A stretch of 64,000 nucleotides of DNA from Spinellus fusiger (Eukaryota; Mucoromycota; Mucoromycetes; Mucorales; Phycomycetaceae). A program made the translations under genes and the position numbers. The stretch's first letter is position 1. Each line of letters starts with the position of its first letter. The notes under the pieces are model-generated. The model was not told the origin of the DNA. It did not search any database and saw nothing but the letters and a program-made list of their open reading frames with translations. Positions 12,709 through 24,452 of this stretch are shown here, piece after piece. Where the stretch lies: positions 62,001-126,000 of the forward strand of contig JALLLS010000008.1 of the NCBI GenBank assembly GCA_025094145.1. Direction: 5' to 3'.

Positions 12709-15260
12709 TGCAAACAATCTGTTGATTGTAGGATCATCTCATTATTTTCTACTGTTTCCATAGAGGATGAAAATGTAGTGTGTAGTATGTAGTAGTTGGA
12801 GGATGGAGCGGGGGTATCTTTTTTTAACTTATTATAAAAACCAATTTATATTATACTATTATACTATTATGGCATAAACAATGGTACGTGGCTTTTCTGT
12901 GGAGCATCTTTCTTGTGCAAGGTCAATTCATTCACCCAAGTAAGAAAGTAAAATATAAAATGTAGAAAAATGCACGAGGGTTGGTCTTGTCTTTTAAAGA
13001 TGGCCCTCTTTGCAGATATGCTTGAAGATGAGCAGATGAGGTCTATAATTGGTAAAACATTGGACTTTTTTTTTTTTTTTTGGCATGAACAAGATCTATA
13101 ATACGCCACACTATCTCAACTTGCAATAAACAACGGACACTGGCTATAGAGCCATTGAAGTGAGGTGTTTATTCATAATGTGGCATTTGCTTATTTCGAA
13201 TACAGAACCCATTGATAAAGAGCAAGTCATTCAGTAATCGTATGTTCCTATGGACTCTATCTTACCAGTCTATAGTGGCTTAATTTAAAATAAAATAAAA
13301 TAGATGATGATAAAAGCATTTGTTTCAAGATTTGTTGACCAATAAAATAAATGAACAAAAAAGGTAATCCACAACTTATCCAATAGAAAAAAATTACAAA
13401 ATGTCTAGACCCATTATTCCTACAGTTTCACGATTCATCCTATCTCTCTCTCCCTCTTTCTCTCTTTATTAACAAAATAGTGTGAGGAGAGAAGTCTCAT
13501 TGAATAGATTTATGAATGGAATTCAGTGACAAAAAGGACTTTATGGTTCTTGTATAATTCACTCTAGAAAACAATGAGTTTAAGTCATGTCCTATGATTA
13601 TAGGTTTCCATGTTTTGAAGAATTGAATTACTATCTTATTGGGAGGGGCTCAAATTCAAAAGAAAATAATAAGTACTCTTGTGGTGATTCTTATCAAACC
13701 ATTCTCTAATATGGTATTAGTCATAAATAGTTTATATATCTATAAACTTTACTATGCAGGGCTAATTCTCTTATCTGCATAAGGCCTTCTGTTAAGAAAG
13801 GACAAGTACTTTATTCATCTGTAACACTATGCAGGATACATTTGCATCCTTACATAGACATGACTATTTTTGATTTCTCAATGGTGTAACAGGATCTTTC
13901 AGTAACAACTATTTTTATCTTTCTATTGTCTTTTTTCTTCTTCTTTGGAAGAGATTTCTTTAGGCAAATACGTATCTTTCTTTCTTTCCTCTATAGAGAT
14001 TGTTTGAAAACAATATCTACAGTATATGAGAAAATATCTATTTATCAATAAGATTGTTTATTGAAATAATAATAACAATTAGCTATGCATGTTTTGATAT
14101 TCAAAGGCATGGTATAAGTGCTATCAATTGTATTTTTCCTGAAGATTCTACAGTTTATCATAGAGAAATAGACACACATTAAAGATAGACAAGACACACC
14201 ACACAGACCAATCAACAATAGGATATTTAAACTTAAAAACAGTCTCTACCTATTAAACAATACAATAGTTAATTAGTCATAGACCAACCAACTGAGATAA
14301 TAGACTTATCTCATACTTTGTTCATTGTTTCGACTTTTATTTGATCCGGATCATTGATTATCCATTAAAATAGAACAGTCTATCTACATTTCAGATTGAA
14401 GTAAGGTATCTTTTTAAAGTTTACAAAGGCACCTAGAAAATGATATTATTTTTCCTTATCTTTTCTTTTTGTAAGCACATCTGTTCTGCAACAAACAATA
14501 AAGTCTATTAGAAACTGTATCCACTATTGGCGTTTGCTTTTTTCATCAGCAGAACACTTTGTTTCTAGACCAGGATGAGAATTAAATATATTGTATATAA
14601 ATTGATGTCAAACAATTTTCCAATGCCAAAATAGATATAAATAAAGCAGATTCATTTTTATCATTTTGTTTAGTAAAATACACCCATTGGGTCCATTATA
14701 GTATCATTACTTATTTTATATTTGCTGTTAATTATCAATTAATATATAAATATCTTACTCTATCCCTGAATGATTGAAAACTGCAAACCAAAGACAAATA
14801 GACAAATAAATCACTCTTTCTCCCAATGAATTCAATAGCGATGCATTCTATTCATTTTGGTTGTGAATTCAATGTACAGCAGCTTCAATGCCAATCAATG
14901 GTTGTCATTTTTCCAACTTATGGATTTTGATTTGTTAAGGTACGAACTTAACATTGTACATGTCTATTTCTTATCCCCTCTCTTTCTGTCTCTCTTTTTC
15001 TACGAGAACGGTCAGGAACAAATATACAATGAGACAAGAAAAGAAGCCATATACTGGTTAAAAGGCTGTGAATCTATGTTATCTAGATACATTTACAAAC
15101 ATAATACAATACGTGTTGACTCATGAACAGGGAAAATTCATAAGTAATGAGACGTTGAATGGAACAGTTAATGAAATAGTAGACAATGCAGAAGTGACAA
15201 AGCCCAAAAAATGCAACACAAAGTATATTATTATTAATTTTGGAGTGCTTTAGATGCTCA
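12709..15260. other. AT-rich intergenic stretch, no supported gene
   Basis: About 2.5 kb of AT-rich DNA with homopolymer runs. The only frames of note are two overlapping short ones at 14857-15253, which could be a decayed coding fragment. They share no recognisable domain and no splice logic. The first 100 bp probably carries the hexosaminidase 3' UTR. Confidence 0.6.
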
Positions 15261-15745
15261 TTATGTATTGGGTTTGGTGGCCACTATGAGAAATTTTTGA
15301 GAAAAAACTAATACATAGAAATAGTTCAAATACAAAAGTGAAAAAAAAAGTAAATAAAAAGGACACAGGAAGATAGAAATACACAGAATTTCGAATTGAG
15401 GGGAAAGTGGGAGAAAATCACAGTAAATGATAATGCAGAAATAAACATTCAAAAGGCCATAAAGTCAACAAGTAAAACAGAGCACTAAAAAAACTATCCT
15501 TCTGTAGCAATTCGAAATCCAACGAAAAACATTCAAAGAAACTTAGACAATCTTGAAGATATATGTAACAACTACACTAGCAGCTTCTGGCTTTGCTAAA
15601 CAGTTTAAGATTGAGTGGTAGAGAAGAGATCGGAAGGAGAGGGAGAATGAAGCATTTGTTGTAGGAGGAGTCTTTGTATTCTATGCCAGCGTTGGTGTTG
15701 GTAGTAACCAGGCAATCCTCCATTTTAGTAGACAATGTCTCTCTT
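15261..15745 (-). pseudogene. degenerate copy of an orphan dispersed repeat (copy 1)
   Basis: This segment is clearly related to 47790-48270. Matches include GGCCATAAAGTCA, AATCCAACGA, CAACTACACTAGCA, CTTCTGGCTTTGCTAAAC and GCGTTGGTGTT in the same order and spacing. On the minus strand it corresponds to a frame ending ..LAKPEAASVVV..FRWIS.. In this copy the frame is shifted and broken by stops, for example TAA where copy 2 reads Arg. I do not recognise the family. It could be a small protein gene family or part of a non-autonomous transposon. Confidence 0.6.
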
Positions 15746-15959
15746 TGTGTGTGTATGGTAGTAAAAGAGTTGAATCCCAAACAGGTCTCCATGGTCCACG
15801 GGCTACGTTCACCAACGGATTCTTGTCATCCACTAGACTAGTAATTTGACTTTGAAGACAAAAATAAGCTACCTTTAATAGATACTTGGAAGGATTATGA
15901 GCCCGTCCTATTCTTTGAACATTTTGCCAGAGAATAAACACTACAGTAAACTAAAAAAG

Positions 15960-16660
15960 AAATAGCAAGTTGTTGATTCTCTGACTATTTATTGTTTGTT
16001 ATAAAATACATTCAACATACAATAGAGAGATCAAGCTTATATAGAACATGAATAAAGTCAACAGAACAATAATAATCATTTGATTATACAAAAAGCCCTA
16101 GTAATTAGTACAGCCACCTTTTGCTTCTATCACAGCTGACGTTGTTCTTTTCAGGAACAATGCCAGTCTCTGAATTCAATTTATTGGAATGATCTATTTC
16201 GGGGCATTGATCCTTCTTTAATATTTTAGTATATCTTTTACTGTTTATACAACATTTTATAGAAACCAATCTTCCAATATCATCACAGGAAAAACTTCTA
16301 TACTATTACACTATTACCACCACCAGATATCTTTGCCGAATTAAAGTTCCTTAGGAGAGTTTCTTTCTTTTATATTTATATCTATATATATTACTTTGGT
16401 ACAACTGTTGGTTTTCATCAACTGTTACTTGGACTGCGTACTAATTCTAGACATGACAAACATAGCAACCTGTCTGATGCCATTTATGGCAGCCTTGTGA
16501 GTAATGAGACAACGATTAAAGTCATCAATACTTCTCTTCTTACTTCAAAGAGGTCTTATGGTTTATTCATTATTGTTAGATATAGTAGACATTAGAGTAA
16601 AAAATAAATAAATAGAAGAATTTTAGGGCAAAACTATGGTCTGAATCAAAGTTTTTCCTA
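15960..16660 (-). mobile_element. Tc1/mariner remnant, internally deleted
   Basis: On the minus strand the 16090-16140 stretch encodes AVIEAKGGCTNY and stop, the usual C-terminal end of Tc1/mariner transposases. The 16420-16600 stretch gives a degenerate N-terminal segment (frame-broken, ..THKAAINGIRQVAMF..). The middle, including the DDE core, is missing. The outer ends look like decayed terminal inverted repeats (TTGATTCTCTGACTAT at the left; reverse complement of TTTGATTCAGACCATAG at the right). The terminal 180 bp matches 25985-26215 in inverted orientation. Confidence 0.65.
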
Positions 16661-18035
16661 AGTTTTTTCTTTATCACTGCATGAAAAAGAAAATCCATGT
16701 TCTAAAAACCTCACTTTTTTCTTTCAACCACACTGATTCGTGCCTGTACTAATGTACTTTACACTAAAGTAGTTCAACAATATGATACTGCCTTTTGTAT
16801 ACTTTTATCATTTCATTAGATGGTGAAAGAACAAGGGTTTATTGAACTTCTTTAGCACCTTTTCTTGTGCAGTCGATTGCTTCTAATAAACACAAAAGAC
16901 AGGTGTGACCTCGCCCCTCTGTCTATTGCTCTCTACACACCAGGAGATTTTTCTGGCCTTTAAGCGATGATATCTTCGCCCTTTAAAACCGAAAATTTCT
17001 TGCCTTTGTAGAATAGGTGGATAGACGTCACCTATTCGCATGGATGGCTGTGGAAGAAGTGGGATATGATAAAGTTGCTAAAAGTATTTACAGTAATGGA
17101 ATGTTTCAGAAAATAGTATATATAATAGCCAATTGCATATTAATAAAAAAAAGAAGTCAAAACAAAAACCTGGATTCCGAAAGTGGGGTAGTTTGCACCC
17201 AAGGTCAAGTTAAGTTGTTGGTTCTTGCTCTGGTTCCTGTTTGTTCTCTTGTTTGTTCGTTTCGGTTGTCCGTGCATAGAAGAAGTCTCCGTTACCTGTT
17301 CTTTCGTTCCTCCCCAGATCTGCTCCCAGAGTGTCCCCTCCAGACCGCTACAACCATAATCCCCGCAACCATAAGAACCAAGTTCCCCCCTACACACCAC
17401 ACCAGATCTCACCCAACCCCTACATATACAATAGCAGCTAGCCTTTCCCCGAGGTCCTGCGAGTCTTAAAGAACGAACCCCTTGCCCAAATATACACCTT
17501 TTATGAAACTTCATTTAAAACAAAAGGTTTGCGGATATCAAAAATAATATTTCCTTTTGTGTATACCTCAATATCAAATTGTATTATCAGTAAAATATAT
17601 TGTTTATGAATAAAATTGTTTATTGTAATAGTATAGCTAATAGTATAGTATGACTATAGCTACTGCCCAAGTGCATTCCCTCAGCAATAGAGTCTATACC
17701 CTAAAAGCTTTGTGCTTTATCCTTGGAAGATAGATAACTATGCTCAGGAGTCTACCCTAGACAGCCTAGACACCTTAGACAGTATGGAAGGAAGAATAGA
17801 CCACCTGAGACTGACTTGAGAAAGAGTCTTAACTTATCTAATAACAGAAGAGTGTATTAGTAATAATTCAATAAGAGAGATAGTATGCTTACCTTGTACT
17901 TAATACTTGTCATAAGAATAATAAGCCATGTTTTATATATTGGAAGAGGAGTCAGTACTATGTCTTATAGATTACAATGAGCTCAAGCCCAGATGAAAAG
18001 CTCTTCTAACAGTTACTCTTATTTTTGTTCTCAAG
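16661..18035. other. intergenic with a GC-rich island at 17150-17490
   Basis: Mostly AT-rich, but 17150-17490 has a conspicuously higher GC content. It carries open frames on both strands (17017-17469 plus, 17140-17514 minus), neither with a domain I recognise. It may be a transposon fragment or a foreign insert. Nothing else here is supported. Confidence 0.5.
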
Positions 18036-18125
18036 ATCTGCCATACTTGCAACACAAATATCCTCACTGAGGTATTAGTGAATTTCAACACTATCCACGC
18101 TTGCCAAAGTTGCGGAATTGTTTAG
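18036..18125 (+). other. possible zinc-ribbon coding fragment
   Basis: After a plausible splice acceptor (TTCTCAAG) the frame reads ICHTCNTNILTEV..., then IHACQSCGIV and stop. The CxxC..CxxCG[IL]V arrangement resembles the N-terminal zinc ribbon of TFIIB/Brf proteins. It is only 28 codons long, with no ATG and no recognised neighbour exon, so it may be a relic exon or chance. Confidence 0.3.
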
Positions 18126-18135
18126 AACAGAGATG

Positions 18136-18195
18136 TGAATGCATCAAAGGGTATCTATACAGTCACATAAGAATAGATACTCTTTGATGCATTCA
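18136..18195. repeat. perfect-type hairpin, 23-bp arms
   Basis: TGAATGCATCAAAGGGTATCTAT is followed after a 14-bp loop by its near-exact reverse complement at 18173-18195 (one mismatch). It could be a folded-back short transposon end. Confidence 0.8.
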
Positions 18196-18358
18196 TATCA
18201 TATATCGCCACATCGAAAGTGGTTTCCTCCGGGATTCAGATATTTACAGGTAAATTTACATAATAATCTTTATTTAAGAACTAACATGAATACATTTCAC
18301 TTTATTTTCACACCTTTTCAAATCGGTCATTTTTAAACAATTGTATTTCGACTATTTC

Positions 18359-18374
18359 CTTTTATATCCTAAAG
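18359..18374. repeat. 16-bp target-site duplication, left copy (LINE)
   Basis: CTTTTATATCCTAAAG occurs here and again at 23654-23669, immediately after the LINE poly-A tail. This is the expected result of target-primed reverse transcription. Confidence 0.93.
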
Positions 18375-18436
18375 CGTATCTACAATAGCACCACAAAAAC
18401 TCACAACGAACAAAACACACAAGCATTTTTTTCGAC

Positions 18437-19354
18437 ATGATTGAGAAAACAACGCCATGGAATGGCATTAATAAAAATGTTACTGGCCCAAGGCCGTTTA
18501 TTCGTCGCCCTAATAAGGCACTTCATATCTTCACGGCTCCTGGCTATGAGTCTCTTCGCCATGTGGACCCTGTTACGTCTGCATGGGCTCGCACAATGCA
18601 CCCTGAGTGTGTTGTATTCAACTTTGGCAAACAGGCCAAGTCTCAAGACATTGCCCCAGTCTTGATCCACCAACTGGGTGCAGTGGTTGCAATTATCACA
18701 CGCTACACCAGAGCCAAAGACCTCATACAAGAGGTCATATTCAAGGACCCCGAGATGCGCCTTAAGGCCACCTCTGAAGGTGTGTCCTTTAACAACATGA
18801 GGGTCGTTGCTTCTGCTGGGCTTGACTCAGACGCCAACCTGGTAAAGGTCAACCTATACCAGATCCCCAGTTGCCACCCCGAGAAGGATTTGCAGGCACC
18901 CATTGTCGAGGCATTCCAGCCTTATGGCAAGGTTGTGCACCTTCGTGCTTACGTGGATGAGCACAAGATTTTCTGAGGTGAGGCCTCAGTTCTTCTGGAC
19001 ATCTCTGATGTGGACAATGTCCAACCCTTTCGCCGCTTTCTCCACCTTGGAGGCTCCATCAGTGCCCCTGTCGAGATCCGTGCCAAGGGCATCCCACCCT
19101 ACTGCCGGTACTGCCGCCAGGAAGGGCACCTGAAAAAAGACTGTGAGGTGCGTCCTGCTCTTGCTCCCCGCTGCCACACGTGTGGTATAGCTGGCCACAA
19201 GGCCAACGATTTGGAATGCCCCTCTCACCCAGAGACCAGGGCTGCTGAAGAGGCCGCTGCAGAACAGCGTGCCAAGGAGATTGCTACTGCAGAGGCAGAT
19301 CGTGCCGCCAAGAAGGCCGCCGAAGAGGTAGCTGCTACCACCACCACCACCACC

Positions 19355-19386
<32 letters not shown>

Positions 19387-19765
19387 CGGGGATGCCATGG
19401 ACGTGGACATGGACATTGCCCTGACAAAGCAGGTTTTGGAGTCTCTCTCTCAGGAGGAGACTGCCGAATTAAAGGTGTCCATGGAGATGGACAGTGAGAT
19501 GTATGACGCCTCTAACACCAGCACCAGCAACAGTATGTGGGCTCCCCACAACACTGAGCATCGTCTCCGCCTTCGTGAGGCTGTGATTGCCATGCGCAGG
19601 AACGCCACCACCACCACCAACACCAAATCCACCACCAAGACCACCACCAAGACCACTTCCTATGGAACTCGTTCCCAGAAATCTGTGTCTGCCGTTCTTT
19701 TGCCTGCTTCTTCCTCCTCTTCTTCCACTGCTGACCCCACCAAGGTCAATGCCATGGAATTATGA
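18437..19765 (+). pseudogene. LINE ORF1, gag-like nucleic-acid-binding protein, one internal TGA
   Basis: Frame 18437-19765 is continuous apart from a single in-frame TGA at 18974-18976 (..DEHKIF-stop-GEASVLL..). Downstream are two zinc knuckles: CRYCRQEGHLKKDC (CX2CX4HX4C) and a variant CHTCGIAGHKANDLEC (CX2CX4HX6C). An Ala/Glu-rich stretch, an (ACC)n-encoded Thr run, an Asn run and an S/T-rich C-terminus follow. ORF1 proteins coat the LINE RNA. Its stop codon TGA (19763-19765) overlaps the ORF2 ATG in ATGA, a layout used for termination-reinitiation in some LINEs. The TGA most simply derives from CGA or TGG by one transition. Confidence 0.88.
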
Positions 19766-22700
19766 GTGTCGGCCCTATCCGATTAGGGACCCTCAATGTG
19801 AGAGGGCTCTCCTCACTTGTACATAGTCGTTCTTCTCCCAAGTCACTCCTTCTTCGCCACCTTTGTTCCCTTTCCCCTCCTCTATCACTTCTTGCTCTGC
19901 AGGAAACTCACGCCACTCCCAAACACCACTCCTCCCTCAATCTTCTCTTCCAAGCCCAGTCTAGTCTTTGGACTCAGCACTGTGGCCTTGTCTCTTTTCA
20001 TGCTCATTTACTACTAACCCATTTGCACACTTCTGTAGATAATAGGATCCTTACTGTTCAGGTCTCACACACCGAAAACCGCATTGATCCATTTATTGTA
20101 GTGGTAGTCTATGGACCCACTATCTACATTGAACGCCATCCTTTCTTTCTGTCACTCATTTCGACACTCACCTCCCTTCCTCAGTCCCAACATTTGTTCT
20201 TGGCGACTTCAATGCCAACCTCCACCAACGCACAGCCTTCACCGGTGAATGGCTAGTGTATCAGCATCAACACTTTCTCGACGCCATTACGGCACCACTC
20301 TCAGCACCACTACCCACCTTCCACAGCAGTCGTTCTCGGACATGCATTGATTACATTCTTCGACCCACCACTATTGCCACTTCTGCACCAGAAGTTCTTT
20401 TTGTCAACCCAAGTTGGACTGACCATAGTCTGCTTGTAGTTTCGATCTCTCTGTCTCGCCCCTCTGGACCTGGTGTCTGGAGATTCAACACGATGTACCT
20501 GGATCACGATGAGTTTGAGGATTTGTTAGTGGATCTGCTGGATCGTGCTTCCTTTCTTCTTCCTGTGGATGTCTCTGCTGGCTGTCGCTGGGATTTGCTC
20601 AAGCAAGCCGTCAGGCATCTTTCCTTGGCCTATGCCAAGAAGTATCAACGTCACTGTCGGTCAGTGGAGCGTCAGCTCAACCGTACTCGCACCCAACTTC
20701 TTTCTTCGTCGCCCTCTCTGGATCTTTCTAGTGTTGAGGCTGACCTTGCCAATTTACAGCAGACCCGAACCGCCAATCTTGCCCAGCGTGCTGGTGTCAA
20801 GTGGTGTGAACAGGGCGAGCAATCCAATTCCTATTTTTTTAGGACTATCAAACAAAGAACGACTGCAAAGTCCATTACCTCGCTTCGGGATCCTGTTTCT
20901 GGTGACCTTTTTTCCTCGATGGCAGATATGCTTGGGCATGCACGCCAATTCTACCAAGACCTGTACACTGCGGACCCCATTGACTTTGTCTCTGGTGAGT
21001 CTTTGCTCAACAACATTCCTTCTTCTGCTCTTTTGTCTGCTTCGTCTTCTGCCTCTCTGCTTGACAAGATTACTCTTGAAGAGATCCTGTTTATTTTGAA
21101 CGATACACCCAGCAACTCGAGCCCTGGTTTGGATGGACTTCCCTATCCCTTGTGGAGAAGGTTGTTCAGACATTCCTTTGTGCAAGAGTTGGCTCAACAG
21201 GTGTATCAGGATGCATTGTTTGGTGTTTTTTCTTCTTCTTGGTTGGAAACGGTGTTGGTACTTTTACCAAAGGCTGGTGACCCTTCTCTTTTGAAGAATT
21301 GGCGTCCCGTTTCACTTATCAACTGTGATGCTTAGATCTTCACCAAGATCATCACTTCTCGACTTCGGTTTTGTCTCGGCCCTCTGATTACTCCCTATCA
21401 AACGGGTTTCATGGCCAATCGTTTTATCGCTGACAATGGTTTGCTAACGCGCCTTGTTATGCAACATGCCCAATTGGCAAAGGATCCTGGTGTTGCTCTC
21501 TTGCTGGATCAAGAGAAGGCGTATGATCGGGTACATCCAGGGTATCTTCGTTTGGTGCTCTCTCGTTTTGGTTTTCCTGTGGTCTTTGTGGACACTGTGT
21601 GCTCGTTGTTTTTCTCAACCAAGATTCACGTCAATGTGAATGGCTTTGTGTCCTCCCCGTTCCCTCAGGGTCGTGGGTTGCGACAAGGAGATCCTCTCTC
21701 CCCTATTTTATTTAACCTTGCCTTTGAGCCATTGCTCCGCACCATTCTTGCTTCCTCTTCTCTTCGAGGCTTCTGTTTTGGTGTTCCTCCGTTGTTGTCC
21801 TCCGTTGCTCCTCTGGTTCCGCCTCCTCCCTTGAAGGCATTGGCTTATGCTGATGACCTTCTGGTTTTCCTTTCGTCTCCTGGTGAGCTCGCTTCTCTTC
21901 TTGAGATTCTCTCAGTGTTTGGCCTGGCATCTAATGCTCGGGTCAACCTCAGCAAGACCGTCGCGGTTGCTCTTTCAGGGCATTTCGTTCCCAACTGGGG
22001 TCCTGTGCTGGATGCCTCTGACATATCATGTCGCCATGATAGTCATGCAGTCCATGCTGTCCGTTACCTTGGCTTTCCTCTGTCGTCGCACCCGACCCAG
22101 TTGGATCACTTCCGTTTGGCTCTTCTGGAGAAGTTGGAGAGGCAATGCAACATCATGTCGCAGCGTCACCTTTCTGTTCGGGGCAAGAGCCTTGTGGCCA
22201 ATTCCTTGCTCCTCAGCACTCTCTGGCATGTCCTATATGTGACCCCTGCTCCCATCTCTTTCTTTGCTGCTGTCCGTGGACTTGTTCGTGGATACCTTAA
22301 CCTCGGTTTTGGTAGTCCTGGGTGGGATCTGTTGTGCCAACCTCGTAGGCGTGGTGGCATTGGTTTGTTAGACCCTGCCAGTCAGCAAAAGGCTCTCCAA
22401 TTACGTTGGATCCTTCCTCTCTTAACCAACTCTTCTTCTTTTTCTTCGTCTACTACTACTACTTCTTTTGTACGTAGCTACTTAGATTTTCTTCTGCCTC
22501 TGTACTTCCAAGCACCTTCTGCCTCTGTTGCTCTTCTGTTTTCTTGCCATCTGCGTAACTGTCCATCTTCTCTGCGCCCAATTCATCGTGGTTGCTCTTC
22601 TTTGCCTGTGTCTTCTCTCCCAATGCATGTTAGTATGGATGCTCCTACCCTGCTAACATTGCCTCTGTCCACTGTTTGGGGTTTCCTTCCGCCTTTTATT

Positions 22701-23483
22701 GCACCCAAGCTCAACTTTGCCAAGGTGTTTGTCTTCCACGCTTTCGAACTGGATAGCTTTGGTCGTCTATGCCGGAAGCATATCGCGCAATTGGGTTTTG
22801 CAAAGTATCGCATCCTTTCTTTCTTCCGTGCTCTGGACTCTGGGCAAATTGTGCTCTGGCCGTGGTTCTTGTCTGGCTTTGTGCTGGCATCTTCCACCTC
22901 TCCACCATCCACTGGCTTTTCTTCTCTTTTGGAGATCATACAAATTAACAAGCAAAGTCTGGTCAAGGCCCGCACTTCTTCTCTTCGCCGCCACTTGCTG
23001 CCTCCTTTGTCTTCTCATTCTCTTTCTGCAGTTATGTGGAAGCGTTTCTGGCATCTTCGGATCCCTCACAACACTCGCACTGTTTGGTGGAAAGCTCTTT
23101 GGGGTCGTTTGCCCACTCGCATCAGAATGCACCGTGTCCTGCCTGTCCAATTTCCTTCTCCCCTTTGCTTGTTCTGTTCTGCTTTGGTGGAAGACCAGGA
23201 TCATTTTCTGTTTCTCTGTTCTGGGAAGAGGCGTGTGTGGAGTGTCGTTCTCTCTCGTTGGTGTCCTTCTTGGCGTCTCAAGGATGTCCAATCTTTGATG
23301 TCTTCTTGCTGTCCTCTCTCCCTGCCAGACGCTGACCTTGGTGTTCTGGTTGTGGCCGCTACAGTGCAGGCAATTTGGCGTGCCCACTGGGCTTTTATTT
23401 TTGACTCTGCTCCTTTTCTCCCTGGTGTTGTGGCGAGTAAGGCTTCTTCTTCGGTGGTGGCTCTGCAGTCCATGGTGTCTTGA
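19762..23483 (+). pseudogene. LINE ORF2, endonuclease-reverse transcriptase, frameshift and TAG
   Basis: The ATG at 19762 starts an APE endonuclease: LNVRG, LQETHA and YGP, then GDFNAN, CIDYIL and WTDHSLL in a second frame. The frame changes by one base near 20185-20200, just before FVLGDFNAN. Reverse transcriptase motifs follow: LLPKAGDPSLLKNWRPVSL, LDQEKAYDRV, PQGRGLRQGDPLSPILF and the catalytic AYADDLLVF near 21846. A TAG at 21333-21335 interrupts NCDA-stop-IFTKII, and the same frame resumes directly. The C-terminus has a zinc-binding domain (HNTRTVWWKALWGRLPT, then CLFCSA and HFLFLC). There are about 1240 codons in all. The enzyme would nick the target and copy the LINE RNA in place. Confidence 0.92.
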
Positions 23484-23653
23484 AGTGTGCTTTTTCTTCC
23501 TTCCTTTTTCTTTCTTTCTTCTCTCATGTATTATCCATTTTAACTAGTTTCTTTCTTCCTTTCCTTTTGCTCGGTCCACGTGACCTTTATTATTATTTAA
23601 GTGCCGCAGGTCATAACGTGTAGGCCTAGTCAATAAAGAATACAAAAAAAAAA

Positions 23654-23669
23654 CTTTTATATCCTAAAG
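23654..23669. repeat. 16-bp target-site duplication, right copy (LINE)
   Basis: CTTTTATATCCTAAAG directly follows the A-tail and is identical to 18359-18374. Confidence 0.93.
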
Positions 23670-23809
23670 ACCTCCTGGTGTGTAGTCTAAAAGTGCTCAA
23701 GTGCTTATACAATAGTAGAATAGAAAATAAAAGGTTATGATAAGAAGTAGGAATAGTCAAATATTTATATTAACTCACTATGAGAAAGCAGTTGGAGTAT
23801 GAAATGATA

Positions 23810-24452
23810 CTATTCAGACTTGGAAGTCATATACAAATAGGTAGATCCATCAACATTATGGATTGTGTTCTGAACATGAATAACCTCCAATCGAATCTCA
23901 TGTATAGCCCGAAGAGCATAAGGAGCAGTGACTTCAATGAAACCTTTGTTGAGAGGAACATCACGAACCAAGAATTCTAGGAAATTATAACATTATTTGA
24001 ATATATTCCACATGCTTTTCAACTTACCGCGAAATCTATCCTCCATACCAGGTTCACGATATACTATATTACCACTAAATACAGAAAGATGAATAAACGC
24101 TGACTATGAAGTCTTCAATACTTGCGTGGTATATTTAGCTATTTTTTAGGGTCATTTATTGTCCTAAACAACCATACACATGTTAGTTCACTACAAACCA
24201 AGTGCTTGTTGAGAGCATACCATTTAATAGTGTAATTCTGTCCATGATACCATGCAACTCCTCTTTCGGGCTCTGTACTGAATTGTTTATTAGTAGAAGC
24301 TAGTAAAAGAGACATCCAAGTGAATACTATTGATAATAAATGCCTTACAGTGTGATAATATTATCATGATCGCCAAAAGAAAATTCAAAAGGATCATGGG
24401 CAGAGACAAGAGAAGCCAAGGCAAGGACAGGAATCAGAACGGATTTCAACAT
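23810..24452 (-). pseudogene. small secreted Kre9/Knh1-like protein with an in-frame TAG
   Basis: Five exons (24452..24349, 24277..24221, 24163..24122, 24074..24028, 23976..23810) join with matching phases to give about 138 codons. The signal peptide is MLKSVLIPVLALASLVSA. TEPERGVAWYHGQNYTIKW then fits the Kre9/Knh1-type Ser-Thr-rich GPI-anchored domain of fungal wall proteins. The third exon reads WTINDPKK-TAG-LNIPRN, and both neighbouring phases fit, so the TAG is a true in-frame stop and not a frame error. CAG is the simplest ancestor. The C-terminus (IRLEVIHVQ..LYMTSKSE) is otherwise intact. Alternatives are a different splice choice that skips the TAG, a sequencing error, or readthrough. 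Family assignment is moderate. Confidence 0.6.

Larger units (their letters stand above)
18375..23653 (+). mobile_element. full-length non-LTR retrotransposon (LINE, APE type)
   Basis: A 5.28-kb element is bounded by an exact 16-bp target duplication and ends in AATAAAGAATAC plus an A10 tail. It has two overlapping frames: ORF1 with CCHC knuckles, and ORF2 with apurinic-type endonuclease, reverse transcriptase and a zinc-binding C-terminus. This resembles the Tad/I-like group of fungal LINEs, although clade placement needs a tree. It is GC-richer than its surroundings and its duplication is intact, so insertion looks recent. Three lesions (TGA in ORF1, a frameshift in the endonuclease, TAG in the reverse transcriptase) make this copy inactive unless recoded. 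Confidence 0.95.

Noticed and set aside
21333..24140. alternative genetic code with TAG read as Gln
   Set aside because: Host genes such as bL12m, Argonaute's neighbours and the SETD9-like gene terminate at normal stops including TAG, and conserved genes contain no internal TAG.
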